The notes below the pieces were generated by a model. It saw only the letters and a program-made list of their open reading frames with translations. It searched no databases and was not told where the DNA came from. Below are positions 5,356 through 12,778 of a stretch of DNA of 19,484 nt, piece by piece. The stretch spans positions 1-19,484 of the forward strand of contig DATLYH010000304.1 in NCBI GenBank assembly GCA_035575035.1, read 5' to 3'. Both the position numbers and the translations under genes were made by a program. Numbering within the stretch: the first letter of the stretch is position 1; every line of letters starts with the position of its first letter. The stretch comes from DATLYH01 sp035575035. GTDB lineage: Bacteria > Planctomycetota > Planctomycetia > Gemmatales > Gemmataceae.

Positions 5356-7293
5356 TCAGACCAGGGCTTCGCTGCGCTCCGCCCTGGCCACTCCGACCGG
5401 TGTACGCTCCAGCAAGGCCCGGAACGCCGTGCCGTCCAGGGTCTCACGCCGAAGCAGTTCCTGGGCCACGCGCTCCAGGTCGTCACGGTGTTCTGTGAGG
5501 ATGGCCTTGGCTTCTTCATAGGCCCGGTCGAGGAGGGCCTTCACTTCCACGTCAATCTGGCGAGCGGTTTCCTCGCTGCAATCACGCCGGAAACCCTCCC
5601 CCGGGACGGTCAGAAAATAAGGACTCTGGCGCTGGCCGCAGTGTACCAGGCCGATCGTTTCACTCATGCCGTACATGCAGACCATCTGCCGGGCCAGGGC
5701 GGTGGCTCGCTCCAGGTCGTTCTCGGCTCCGGTGCTGACTTCGCCGAAGACGACCTCCTCGGCAGCGCGGCCGCCCAGCAGTCCCTTGATCCGGTCCAGC
5801 AGTGCCGCCCGGGTGAGGAGGAACTGATCGTCGGCGGGCAGCTGCAACGTGTAGCCCAGGGCGGCCCGACCGCGGGGAACAATGCTGATCTTGTGGACTG
5901 GGTCAGCGTACTTGCTAAAGGCAGCGACCAGGGCGTGGCCGGTCTCGTGGTAAGCCACACGCCGCTTCTCGTCCTCGTTCAGGCGCCGACTCTTGCGTTC
6001 GGGTCCGGCCACCACCTTTTCCACGGCTTCCTCCAGATCCTTTTGGGTAATGCGGCGGTGGCGGCGCCGTGCCGCCAGCAAGGCGGCCTCGTTCAGGGCA
6101 TTGGCCAGGTCGGCCCCCGAGAAGCCCGGCGTTGCCTGGGCGATCTGGCGCAGGTCCACATCGTCGGCCAACGGCTTGTCTCGGGCATGAACCCGGAGGA
6201 TGGCCTCCCGGCCGTCTAGATCCGGCGCATCCACGACCACTTGGCGGTCGAAGCGTCCCGGCCGCAAGAGCGCCCGGTCAAGCACGTCGGGCCGGTTCGT
6301 CGCCGCCAGGAGGATCACGCCTGTGTTCGGTTCGAAGCCGTCCAGTTCGACGAGCAATTGGTTAAGGGTCTGCTCGCGTTCGTCGTTGGCCACGCTGACA
6401 TGGACGCCGCGCTGGCGGCCGATGGCGTCCAACTCGTCAATGAAGATAATGCAGGGGGCATGCGCCTTGGCCTGTTGGAAGAGGTCGCGCACCCGGGCGG
6501 CACCGACACCGACGAACAACTCCACGAACTCACTTCCCGAGAGGGAGAAAAACGGCACCTTGGCCTCGCCGGCCACGGCCCGGGCCAGGAGGGTCTTCCC
6601 TGTTCCCGGCGGACCGACCAGGAGCACCCCCTTGGGAATCTTCGCTCCCAGCTGGCGGTAACGGTCAGGATTCTTGAGAAAGTCAACGATTTCCTGCAGC
6701 TCGTGCTTGGCTTCCTCGCAGCCAGCCACGTCGGCAAAGGTGACCTTGGGGTGCTCGTCGGCGATGAGCCTGGCCCGGCTGCGGCCGATGCTGAGGACCT
6801 GCTCGGCCCCCGCGCCAAGCCGCCGATGCAGGAAAAGCCACAAGGCGAAGATCAAGCCCAAGGGGAGCAACCAGGCCCAGAAGAACTGGGTCAAGAAACT
6901 GGGGCGTACCCCAACGAACTTCACCCCCGCCGCCTGAAGCTCTTCGACCAGCTTCGGGTCTTCGACGCGGACGGTGCGGAACAGGAACGTCTCCCCCGAC
7001 TGGCCGGACGCCTGGTCTTCGTCTGCCTTTCGTGTGATGCGGCCTTTGATTTCATCTTCCTGGACCATGCACTCGACCACTTCTCCCCGGGCCAGGTGTG
7101 CCTTGAAGTCGCTGTAGGCAATGGTGCGGAAGGTCAGGTTCTGGGTGGCGTCCTGCCACAGCCATAGCAGCAGCAGTCCGAGCACGATGTACCAGACCGT
7201 GAACCGCCAGGCTGGTCCCGGTTTACCGTCCGCCGACCGGAAAGGATTTCGGTTCGGGAGCCATTTGAAGGGGTTCCAGTCCCGTAAGGGCAT
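5356..7293 (-). CDS. ftsH: ATP-dependent zinc metalloprotease FtsH
   Basis: A 645-residue membrane-anchored AAA+ protease that unfolds and degrades misfolded membrane and cytoplasmic proteins. The ATG at 7293 follows GAAAGGAGG with a 6-nt spacer. Two transmembrane helices (about 32-48 and 138-155) flank a periplasmic domain. The AAA+ module has Walker A GPPGTGKT (227-234), the pore motif FVG near 260, Walker B IIFIDELDA (282-290) and the second region of homology ATNRPDVLDRALLRPGRFDR (331-350). The peptidase has the zinc motif HETGH (449-453) and a likely third ligand, D526, in GAENDLERAT. All catalytic residues are present and the length is normal. It lies 27 nt behind the DUF2905 gene, and the pair probably form an operon. 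No sigma-54-like promoter was found upstream, unlike the hsp20 and htrA genes. Confidence 0.98.
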   Translation of the reverse strand: MPLRDWNPFKWLPNRNPFRSADGKPGPAWRFTVWYIVLGLLLLWLWQDATQNLTFRTIAYSDFKAHLARGEVVECMVQEDEIKGRITRKADEDQASGQSGETFLFRTVRVEDPKLVEELQAAGVKFVGVRPSFLTQFFWAWLLPLGLIFALWLFLHRRLGAGAEQVLSIGRSRARLIADEHPKVTFADVAGCEEAKHELQEIVDFLKNPDRYRQLGAKIPKGVLLVGPPGTGKTLLARAVAGEAKVPFFSLSGSEFVELFVGVGAARVRDLFQQAKAHAPCIIFIDELDAIGRQRGVHVSVANDEREQTLNQLLVELDGFEPNTGVILLAATNRPDVLDRALLRPGRFDRQVVVDAPDLDGREAILRVHARDKPLADDVDLRQIAQATPGFSGADLANALNEAALLAARRRHRRITQKDLEEAVEKVVAGPERKSRRLNEDEKRRVAYHETGHALVAAFSKYADPVHKISIVPRGRAALGYTLQLPADDQFLLTRAALLDRIKGLLGGRAAEEVVFGEVSTGAENDLERATALARQMVCMYGMSETIGLVHCGQRQSPYFLTVPGEGFRRDCSEETARQIDVEVKALLDRAYEEAKAILTEHRDDLERVAQELLRRETLDGTAFRALLERTPVGVARAERSEALV

Positions 7294-7320
7294 GGCGCTC
7301 CTCCTTTCTATCCCCCGCGC

Positions 7321-7536
7321 TCACTGGCTCCAGCGTCCTAGGAGCCAGAGGATAAGGCTCAGCAGCGCGCTAAGCAGGAGACAGGTCGTCAGGGGAAAGT
7401 AAAACGTGAACCGCTCGCCGCGCAAGACGATGTCCCCCGGCAACCGGCCCAAGCCGATCCTTTCCCCAACCAGCCATACGACCCCAAGGATCACCAAAAC
7501 GAGGCCGAGCAGCACCAGGAGTTTCCCGACGCTCAT
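7321..7536 (-). CDS. DUF2905-type small membrane protein
   Basis: A 71-residue protein. The start MSVGKLLVLLGLVLVILG at 7536 is chosen because GAGGAAG lies just upstream and the first helix begins immediately; an upstream in-frame ATG would add an unlikely basic, proline-rich extension. Helix 1 (4-22) is followed by the short loop RIGLGRLPGDIVLRGERF and helix 2 (about 47-67), the pattern I associate with DUF2905, whose function is not known. It sits directly upstream of ftsH with 27 nt between them, so the two are probably cotranscribed. A role as an FtsH partner or membrane-quality factor is a guess from position only. Confidence 0.85.
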   Translation of the reverse strand: MSVGKLLVLLGLVLVILGVVWLVGERIGLGRLPGDIVLRGERFTFYFPLTTCLLLSALLSLILWLLGRWSQ

Positions 7537-7685
7537 GGTTGCTTCCTCACGCGGGCCCTTTGGCCGAAAAAACTCAGGCGTTTGGTTCCTCGCCCATCGT
7601 CTGGCCGGTGCGACCGCTCCACCAGCCGGGGCAGCCGGATCGCGGAGCGTGGCCCCGGCCGTCAACCGGTGCTACCCATTGTTGT

Positions 7686-7706
7686 AATCCTATCATGAAT
7701 CCTATC
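7686..7706. repeat. Short direct repeat upstream of the DUF2905-ftsH pair
   Basis: AATCCTATC occurs at 7686-7694 and again at 7698-7706, a 12-bp period in an otherwise GC-rich stretch between the end of the ATPase gene and the DUF2905 start. It lies about 150 bp upstream of that start and could be an operator or part of a promoter. No clear -35/-10 or sigma-54 pattern was recognised here. Confidence 0.3.
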
Positions 7707-7741
7707 CTGGCGCATGAACCCGTGCGGCAGAGTCGGGCCGT

Positions 7742-9052
7742 TCAGCGGGAACAGCGGATTCGGCTTTGGCCGCCCAGGGTTTGTACCTCTTCCAAGGTGG
7801 TAAGTCCTTGGGCGGCTTTATCAAGGGCATCGTCGAGCAGCGACGGCATACCCTGCTGCCAGCGATGGTGCCGCAGGGCGTGCTCGTCGAGGTGCGACCG
7901 GATCCACTGGTCGGTCGTTGCATCGAGGCGCCAGATCTCGAAGACGCCGATGCGGCCGTGGTATCCGGTGTACTGGCACTTATCACAGCCGCTCGCATGC
8001 CAGGTTGTTTCCGGAGGGGGCTGGCCCAGCCGCAGCAGCCAGGTCTTTTCTGCATCGGTGGGGGCTTCGTTTCGGCGGCAGTCCGGACAGAGTTTGCGAA
8101 CCAGGCGCTGAGCCACGATGAGCTCTAGGGCGGCGACAATTTCGTGGTCGGCGACGCCGTAGTTTCGCAGGGAGGTGATGGCGCCGACCGCATCGCGGCT
8201 GTGAAGCGTGCTCATCAAGACCCGGCCGCTGGCGGCGGCGCGCACGGCTGTTTCGGCCGAGGCGGCATCGCGGATTTCGCCCAGCAGGATGTAATCTGGG
8301 TCCAGCCGCAGCAGCATCTTCAGACTTTCGGCAAAGTCCAGACCATGACACTTGTCGAGCTGGACCTGAGTAATGCCGTCAATCTGGTATTCGACCGGGT
8401 CCTCAAGGGTGACGACATTCCGGCTGCGGAGCCGTAGGTGCTCCAGGAGGGCGTAAAGGGTGGTGGTCTTGCCGCTCCCCGTCGGCCCGACCACCAGCAG
8501 GGCACCGCTGACGTCCGCCAGCCAGTTGTTGATGATGTCCCGATCCGCCGACGACAGCCCCAGGTCGGCAAGGCCGCGCTGCGGCAAGCTGGCATCCAGG
8601 ATGCGCACGGCCAGGGCCTCGCCGCAGACGGCCGGAGCGCCGGCAATCCGCAGGTGGAGGGTACGGCCCTCCAGCTCATAGACGGCCCTGCTATCGACCG
8701 GCCGCCTCAGGGGCACCGGGTCGATCTCGGCCAGGGCCTTGAAGCGCCGAATCAGGCGTTCCCCCTGCTCGGGGGACAGCAGGATGGCGTCGTGCAGCGA
8801 ACCGTCGATGCGGAGCCGGACCCGAAGCCCGTTGCTCTCGGGCTGCAAGTGGATGTCGGTGGCCCGCTCGCGGACCGCATCCAGAAGGAGCTGATGTCCC
8901 AGAAGGACAATATGCTCCGGGCTGCCGGGGGGAACGCCGGGTTCCCGTTGCAAAAATTCGCGCAGGCGCTGGGTCAGGTGGCCGAACTCAGGCCGGGACT
9001 CGGGATAGGTTCGTGTCGGCAGCATTGCCTTAACCTTCACTGTTGGAGCCAT
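7742..9052 (-). CDS. GspE/PilB-family secretion ATPase
   Basis: A 436-residue protein starting at ATG 9052; ATG 9025 is also possible. An in-frame GTG at 9133 would place the first codons inside a repeat and is disfavoured. The N2-like part includes ERATDIHLQPESNGLRVRLRIDG (about 62-84). Walker A is GPTGSGKT (189-196), followed by an Asp box around VVTLEDPVEY, Walker B ILLGEIRD (255-262) and a His box with STLHSRDA. Two CxxC pairs (C322/C325 and C356/C359) form the zinc-binding insert typical of GspE/PilB. These hexameric ATPases power type II secretion or type IV pilus assembly. It is shorter than usual because the N-terminal MshEN-like domain is missing, and no other secretion gene is nearby. 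It follows htrA on the same strand, separated by a repeat. Confidence 0.93.
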   Translation of the reverse strand: MAPTVKVKAMLPTRTYPESRPEFGHLTQRLREFLQREPGVPPGSPEHIVLLGHQLLLDAVRERATDIHLQPESNGLRVRLRIDGSLHDAILLSPEQGERLIRRFKALAEIDPVPLRRPVDSRAVYELEGRTLHLRIAGAPAVCGEALAVRILDASLPQRGLADLGLSSADRDIINNWLADVSGALLVVGPTGSGKTTTLYALLEHLRLRSRNVVTLEDPVEYQIDGITQVQLDKCHGLDFAESLKMLLRLDPDYILLGEIRDAASAETAVRAAASGRVLMSTLHSRDAVGAITSLRNYGVADHEIVAALELIVAQRLVRKLCPDCRRNEAPTDAEKTWLLRLGQPPPETTWHASGCDKCQYTGYHGRIGVFEIWRLDATTDQWIRSHLDEHALRHHRWQQGMPSLLDDALDKAAQGLTTLEEVQTLGGQSRIRCSR

Positions 9053-9083
9053 CCCAGCCAGCGCTTCCTTGATCACGGTGATT

Positions 9084-9140
9084 CCCCACGTTGGGGCGTG
9101 GTCTCCCCCATTGGGGCGTGGTCTGGAGACCACACCCCAA
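9084..9140 (-). repeat. Direct and inverted repeats that can form alternative hairpins between htrA and the ATPase gene
   Basis: TTGGGGCGTGGTCT occurs at 9091-9104 and 9111-9124, and its near-complement AGACCACACCCCAA at 9127-9140. On the minus-strand transcript the first arm (9140-9125) can pair either with the adjacent arm (9123-9111) or, over 16 positions, with the more distant one (9106-9091). Each pairing has one G-U wobble that would be an A-C mismatch in plus-strand RNA. A small CCCCA-CGT-TGGGG palindrome overlaps at 9084-9096. No T-tract follows, so a simple intrinsic terminator is unlikely. Confidence 0.6.
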
Positions 9141-9169
9141 CGAGGAGGGCCGATAGGCAGGAGCGGTCC

Positions 9170-10717
9170 TCATCCCTGTTTCAGGAAGACAAACTGCGTC
9201 ACCTGGTCGTGCCGGAGGAGCATCAGCAGCGTGTTCGGCTCCCGGGCCTCCTGAAGGGCTGCCTGGAACTCCTTCACATTATTAACCTTCCTCCGGTTCA
9301 CCTCCAGGACCAACGCCCCCGGGCGAACGCCGCCCAGCTGGGCGATACTGCCGGGCTCCACATCGCTGATGATGACCCCTTTGGTCTCCGAGTGGCCGTA
9401 GCGCTTGGCCAACTCGGGCGTCAGCTCCTGGACGGTGAACCCGAAGGGGTGCGACGTACCGCCCAGGGAGGGCTCCCGAGTCGGCGTCCGCGGAGTCGGC
9501 ACGCCGCCGGGCAGCTCACCGACCCGCACGGTCAGCGACTGCTCCTTACCGTCGCGCATCACCTGGAGCTTCACCTCGGTGCCCGGGCGGGTGTCGGCCA
9601 CCCGCTCGCGCAGCGTCTGCGCGTCGCTCACTTCCTGGTCCCGGAAGCGGACGATCACGTCGCCGCTGCGCAGGCCGCCCTTGTCGGCCGGCGAGCCGGG
9701 CTCGACGTGGCTGACCAACACGCCGCGCGCCTTTTCATCCAGACCAAAGGTGCGGGCCAGGTCCGGCGTCAGGTTCTGCACCGCCACTCCGAGCCAGCCG
9801 CGGGCGACCCGGCCTTCCTGCTTCAGCCCGTCCATGACCTTCTTGGCCAGGTTGATCGGGATGGCGAAGTTGACCGCCTGGCCGCCGACCTGGCCGCTGA
9901 ACAGGGCGGTGCAGATACCGACGACCTCGCCGCGCAGGTTGACCAGCGGCCCGCCGCTGTTGCCCGGCTGGATTGGGGCATCGGTCTGGAAGAACTCCTC
10001 ATAGGGGACCGCCGGGCCCTTCCCCTTCCCGCGGGCGCTGATCAATCCGTGAACGACGGTTTGATCCAGCCCATAGGGGCTGCCGATGGCCACGACCCAG
10101 TCGCACAGCCGAACCTGGTCCGAGTCGCCCAACCGGGCGGGCTGGAGGTCCTTGGCCTCCACCTTCAGCAAGGCCAGGTCGGACTTGCGGTCGCTACCGA
10201 CCACCCGCGCCTTCAGGGTCTTGCCGTCAGGGAGCCTCACCGAGACCTCCTCGGCCCCGGCCACAATGTGGTGGTTAGTGAGAATATAGCCGTCGGCTGA
10301 GACAATCACCCCCGACCCCTGGCCGTAGCGCTGCTCGGCCCCTTCAGGGTAGGGGATGGCCTGCCCCGGCCGGCGGTTGAGGAAGAAGCGGCTGAAGTAC
10401 TCCTCACCGAAGAATTCACGCAGTATCTCTGTCAGCGGGTCCCGTTCCAGGCGCGGCCCAATCCCCGGCATCATCGGACGGGTGACGTTGATCCCGACGA
10501 CCGAGGGGCGCACCATCTCGGCGGCGCGGCGGAACGACTGGGAGAGCTTTTCCGCCGTTTGGAGTCCCTCGTCGGCCGGGCCGCCTTCCTTCACGGATGA
10601 GCCGGCCTGCTGGCCCCAGGCGGCCGTCGAGGGTGCCAGAGCCAGGAGCAACAGGGCAAGCAGCAAGGGCAGGAGCAGACGAACGCCCCGCCTCCATTGG
10701 TACGTTCGTGCGGCCAT
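9170..10717 (-). CDS. htrA: HtrA/DegP-type periplasmic serine protease with two PDZ domains
   Basis: A 515-residue exported protease that degrades or refolds damaged envelope proteins. The ATG at 10717 is preceded by GAAAGGAGG (9-nt spacer); a GTG immediately before it (10720) is an equal alternative with a 6-nt spacer. A signal sequence (basic start, then a long leucine-rich core to about residue 34) directs export. The chymotrypsin-like domain has the catalytic triad H150 (TNHHIV), D180 (KSDLALL) and S254 (PGNSGGPL). PDZ1 spans about 302-398 and PDZ2 about 423-510, the DegP/DegQ layout. All key residues are intact. It is divergent from a response-regulator/kinase operon across a 510-bp region with a sigma-54-like promoter and paired inverted-repeat sites, so control by that system is likely. 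Confidence 0.97.
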   Translation of the reverse strand: MAARTYQWRRGVRLLLPLLLALLLLALAPSTAAWGQQAGSSVKEGGPADEGLQTAEKLSQSFRRAAEMVRPSVVGINVTRPMMPGIGPRLERDPLTEILREFFGEEYFSRFFLNRRPGQAIPYPEGAEQRYGQGSGVIVSADGYILTNHHIVAGAEEVSVRLPDGKTLKARVVGSDRKSDLALLKVEAKDLQPARLGDSDQVRLCDWVVAIGSPYGLDQTVVHGLISARGKGKGPAVPYEEFFQTDAPIQPGNSGGPLVNLRGEVVGICTALFSGQVGGQAVNFAIPINLAKKVMDGLKQEGRVARGWLGVAVQNLTPDLARTFGLDEKARGVLVSHVEPGSPADKGGLRSGDVIVRFRDQEVSDAQTLRERVADTRPGTEVKLQVMRDGKEQSLTVRVGELPGGVPTPRTPTREPSLGGTSHPFGFTVQELTPELAKRYGHSETKGVIISDVEPGSIAQLGGVRPGALVLEVNRRKVNNVKEFQAALQEAREPNTLLMLLRHDQVTQFVFLKQG

Positions 10718-10849
10718 CACGTCATACCTCCTTTCCTGTACTCACGCCTGGTCCCCTTGGTGGTGGGTCCTGCCGCCCCACTGGAACAGGGGCGTTTGAC
10801 ACCGGGCGGCAAGGCGAATGACGAGTCAAATCGCTCCTTCCGGCACACT

Positions 10850-10865
10850 CGCAACGTCCATGCCG
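10850..10865 (-). promoter_or_regulatory. Sigma-54-type promoter for htrA
   Basis: On the minus strand the sequence is CGGCATGGACGTTGCG, with GG and GC ten bases apart and 9 of 12 defined consensus positions matched. The predicted transcription start is near 10839, giving a leader of about 120 nt. The paired sites at 10943-10985 lie 110 and 140 bp upstream of it. Confidence 0.55.
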
Positions 10866-10942
10866 GCGGGGAAGCGTCCCGGCTGCTCCCCAATAAGCGC
10901 TTGTGGTGCAGGAGGTTAAGGATTGCCCCTGTTGTCGGCATC

Positions 10943-10985
10943 GGACAATATGTCTGGTAGTCCCGACACCCAGGACATAATGTCC
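10943..10985. promoter_or_regulatory. Paired activator-binding sites GACA-N3-TGTC
   Basis: GGACAATATGTCT (10943-10955) and GGACATAATGTCC (10973-10985) share the inverted-repeat pattern GACA-N3-TGTC with an A/T-only spacer. Their centres are exactly 30 bp apart, close to three helical turns, so bound dimers would lie on the same DNA face. They lie between divergent sigma-54-like promoters for htrA and the response regulator, at enhancer distance from both. The flanking DNA is much more GC-rich. Confidence 0.65.
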
Positions 10986-11010
10986 GTTCCAAGGTAAAAT
11001 CAGAGAGTTG

Positions 11011-11027
11011 TCCGCGACAGTCGCGGA
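11011..11027. promoter_or_regulatory. Perfect 17-bp palindrome in the htrA/response-regulator intergenic region
   Basis: TCCGCGACAGTCGCGGA is a perfect palindrome around a central A. Its centre is 40 bp from the nearer GACA-N3-TGTC site and about 110 bp upstream of the predicted response-regulator transcription start. It could be a second regulator's operator or a hairpin. Apart from the sites listed here, the 10718-11227 gap holds no gene that I can see. Confidence 0.5.
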
Positions 11028-11101
11028 GCGTTTGCTTTGCGGAGGTACCGTTGCCGTAAGCCTTTCGGACCAGGCGGCCGCGCTGGGTTGTGCCGTGCCC
11101 G

Positions 11102-11117
11102 AGGCATCGGCTTTGCT
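11102..11117 (+). promoter_or_regulatory. Sigma-54-type promoter for the response-regulator/kinase operon
   Basis: AGGCATCGGCTTTGCT has GG and GC ten bases apart and matches 9 of 12 defined positions. The predicted start is near 11128, about 100 nt before the ATG at 11228. The leader would contain the palindromic repeat at 11155-11174. Confidence 0.5.
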
Positions 11118-11154
11118 ACTACTCCAGCGCTAACTCGTCCGGGAGTCGGGTAGC

Positions 11155-11174
11155 CCAAAGTCAGGCGACTTCGG
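11155..11174. repeat. 20-bp palindromic repeat, copy 1
   Basis: CCAAAGTCAGGCGACTTCGG differs by one base from the copy at 14312-14331. The arms form an 8-bp stem, with one imperfect pair, around the loop AGGC. It is followed by CGAC and preceded by GGGTAGC, the reverse complement of the GCTACCC flank of the other copy. It lies 53 nt before the response-regulator start. Confidence 0.6.
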
Positions 11175-11227
11175 CGACGGACCTGGAGATCGGGGTTTCC
11201 TCCCAGCGCGTCGTGGGAGAAGCAACC

Positions 11228-11620
11228 ATGACCTCGGCCAAGGTTGCTGTCCTGTTGATCGTCGAAGACGACGAGAAGCTTTGTGTGTCGATGCAGCGAT
11301 TTCTGGTGCAGCGGGGCTACCGGGTGTGGGTCGCCACGACGGAGGCGGCAGCCCTGGCAAGTTTGAGCCAGGTCCACCCGGAAGCGGCGGTCGTGGACCT
11401 GCACCTCCCCGACGGCTCGGGATTCCATGTCCTGGAGGTCATGCGCGATCAGGGGTTCAACATCCCGGTCATTCTGATGACGGCCGACGACTCCTACGCC
11501 GCTCGCCAGCGGGCGCAGCAGCTGGGGGTGTTCGCCTTTCTGACCAAACCGGTGCAGCCGTTCGAGCTACTGCGGCAGCTTGAACGGGCGGTGGCAAGCC
11601 GAACGATGAACGCTGACTAA
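11228..11620 (+). CDS. Single-domain response regulator (CheY-like receiver)
   Basis: A 130-residue stand-alone receiver. The ATG at 11228 is chosen because GGGAGAAG lies upstream and the fold starts at once; earlier in-frame starts would add an unrelated tail encoded by the leader repeat. The acidic pocket is E13-D14-D15 (LLIVEDDEKL), the phosphoacceptor is D57 (AAVVDLHLPDG), the switch threonine is in ILMTADD and the lysine is K107 (FLTKPV). There is no output domain, so it must act by protein contact or as a phosphate sink. It begins the operon with the PAS kinase (9-nt gap) and the NtrC-type regulator. It may compete with the NtrC receiver for phosphate from the shared kinase. Confidence 0.93.
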   Translation: MTSAKVAVLLIVEDDEKLCVSMQRFLVQRGYRVWVATTEAAALASLSQVHPEAAVVDLHLPDGSGFHVLEVMRDQGFNIPVILMTADDSYAARQRAQQLGVFAFLTKPVQPFELLRQLERAVASRTMNAD

Positions 11621-11629
11621 GCAACAACG

Positions 11630-12778
11630 ATGAGCGCCGAAGAAGTGGTTCGCCATACCGATGTCACCCCCCCGACCCCGGAGCGAAGTGAAGTCGTGTT
11701 CCGGGCCTTGGTCGATGCCGCGCCGTGTTTGATGATCATCACGCGCCTGGACTACACCATCCTCTACTTCAATCGCTTCGCCGAGCGGGTCACCGGCTAC
11801 ACCGCTGCCGAGGTGCTGGGGAAGAACGCCCTGGCCCTGCTCCGCCCCCATCTCCCCGAGGAGCCGCTTGGGGAAGAGCTGACCACCGAGTTTGAAGTCC
11901 CCATCCGGGCCAAGAACGGCTCGGAGCGATGGCTGCTGTGCAACACCGAGCGCCTCCCTTCCTTCAATGGCGAGCCGGCCCTGGTGATCGTCGGCCTGGA
12001 CCGGACGGAGCTGAAGGAGGTCCAGCGCCGCGCCTGGCAGGCCGAGCAGCTGGCGGAGCTGGGCATCCTGGCGAGCGGCCTGGCTCATGAAATCCGCAAC
12101 CCGCTCAACTCCATCCGCTTTAACCTGCTCAATGTTCAGGACCTGGTGGTCCCGGCCGCACCCCTGGCCTCTTCCCCGCTTCCCTCTGGGGAAAGCGGAA
12201 GGAATGAGGAGGCTGCCGGCGAGGTCGGGGCGATCTTGCGGGACATCGCCGCGGAGGTAGATCGGCTCGAGGGGATCGTCCGCGATTTCCTTCGCCTGGC
12301 CCGCCCGGAGCCCAGCCAGATCGAGCGGATCGACCCCGGCGAGTTGCTGGAAAGTGTGGTGCGGCTGGTGGAGGGACCGTGCCGTTCCCAGAACATCGAG
12401 CTGGGCTGGGAGCACGCTGCCCCGGCAGTCGTCGTGGCGGCGGACGGCAAGCAGCTGAAGCAAGTGCTGCTCAACCTGATTCTGAACGCCCAGCAGGCCA
12501 TGCCCGAAGGCGGGCGCCTGACGCTGCGGTCCTACATCCGCGACGACCAATTCCTCATCGAGGTCACGGATACAGGGGCGGGCATCCCGCCCGAGATCCG
12601 CCCCAAGATCTTCCAACCCTTCTTCAGCACGAAGAAGGAAGGGACCGGACTGGGCCTGAACATCTGCCGCCGGCTCATTGAGCAGATGGGAGGAGCCATC
12701 GACTTCGAGTCCGAGGTTGGCCGGGGCACGACCTTCCGCATCACCTTGCCCGTCGTTCCGCAAACGGAGGGGCGCTGA
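11630..12778 (+). CDS. PAS-domain sensor histidine kinase (NtrB-like, cytoplasmic)
   Basis: A 382-residue soluble kinase. A PAS domain covers about residues 22-125 (VDAAPCLMIITRLDYTILYFN, later the FNGEPALVIVGLDRT end). The dimerisation domain has the H-box GLAHEIRNPLNS with phosphoacceptor H153, followed by a second helix IAAEVDRLEGIVRDFLRLARP. The ATPase domain has the N-box NLILNAQQAM, G1 DTGAGIP, F-box FQPFF and G2 GTGLGLNI. No membrane segment is visible, so the signal is probably sensed in the cytoplasm. The helix-turn of the dimerisation domain carries an unusual proline/serine/glycine insert encoded by a DNA hairpin (12168-12209). The stop overlaps the next start by one base (TGATG), so it is translationally coupled to the NtrC-type regulator, its likely partner. 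Confidence 0.95.
   Translation: MSAEEVVRHTDVTPPTPERSEVVFRALVDAAPCLMIITRLDYTILYFNRFAERVTGYTAAEVLGKNALALLRPHLPEEPLGEELTTEFEVPIRAKNGSERWLLCNTERLPSFNGEPALVIVGLDRTELKEVQRRAWQAEQLAELGILASGLAHEIRNPLNSIRFNLLNVQDLVVPAAPLASSPLPSGESGRNEEAAGEVGAILRDIAAEVDRLEGIVRDFLRLARPEPSQIERIDPGELLESVVRLVEGPCRSQNIELGWEHAAPAVVVAADGKQLKQVLLNLILNAQQAMPEGGRLTLRSYIRDDQFLIEVTDTGAGIPPEIRPKIFQPFFSTKKEGTGLGLNICRRLIEQMGGAIDFESEVGRGTTFRITLPVVPQTEGR
12168..12209. repeat. Imperfect palindrome inside the histidine-kinase coding sequence
   Basis: CCTC, TTCC, CCGCTT and CCC (12168-12184) pair in order with GGG, AAGCGG, GGAA and GAGG (12188-12209) around a TCT loop, with small bulges, giving about 17 paired positions. It encodes roughly residues 180-193 of the kinase, a low-complexity insert between the two helices of the phosphotransfer domain. 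Confidence 0.5.

Noticed and set aside
7537..7741. Sigma-54 promoter upstream of DUF2905-ftsH
   Set aside because: A few GG-N10-GC spacings occur by chance in this GC-rich stretch, but none has TTGC at -12 or the CAC/CAT context seen at the other promoters.
9053..9133. N-terminal extension of the GspE-like protein from a GTG start
   Set aside because: The extra codons are encoded by the inverted/direct repeat and have no homology to the family; ATG 9052 or 9025 is more plausible.
8438..10300. Long plus-strand open frame of 620 codons opposite the ATPase and htrA genes
   Set aside because: It is antisense to two well-conserved genes with intact catalytic motifs, spans their intergenic repeat, and has the composition of a frame created by high GC third positions.
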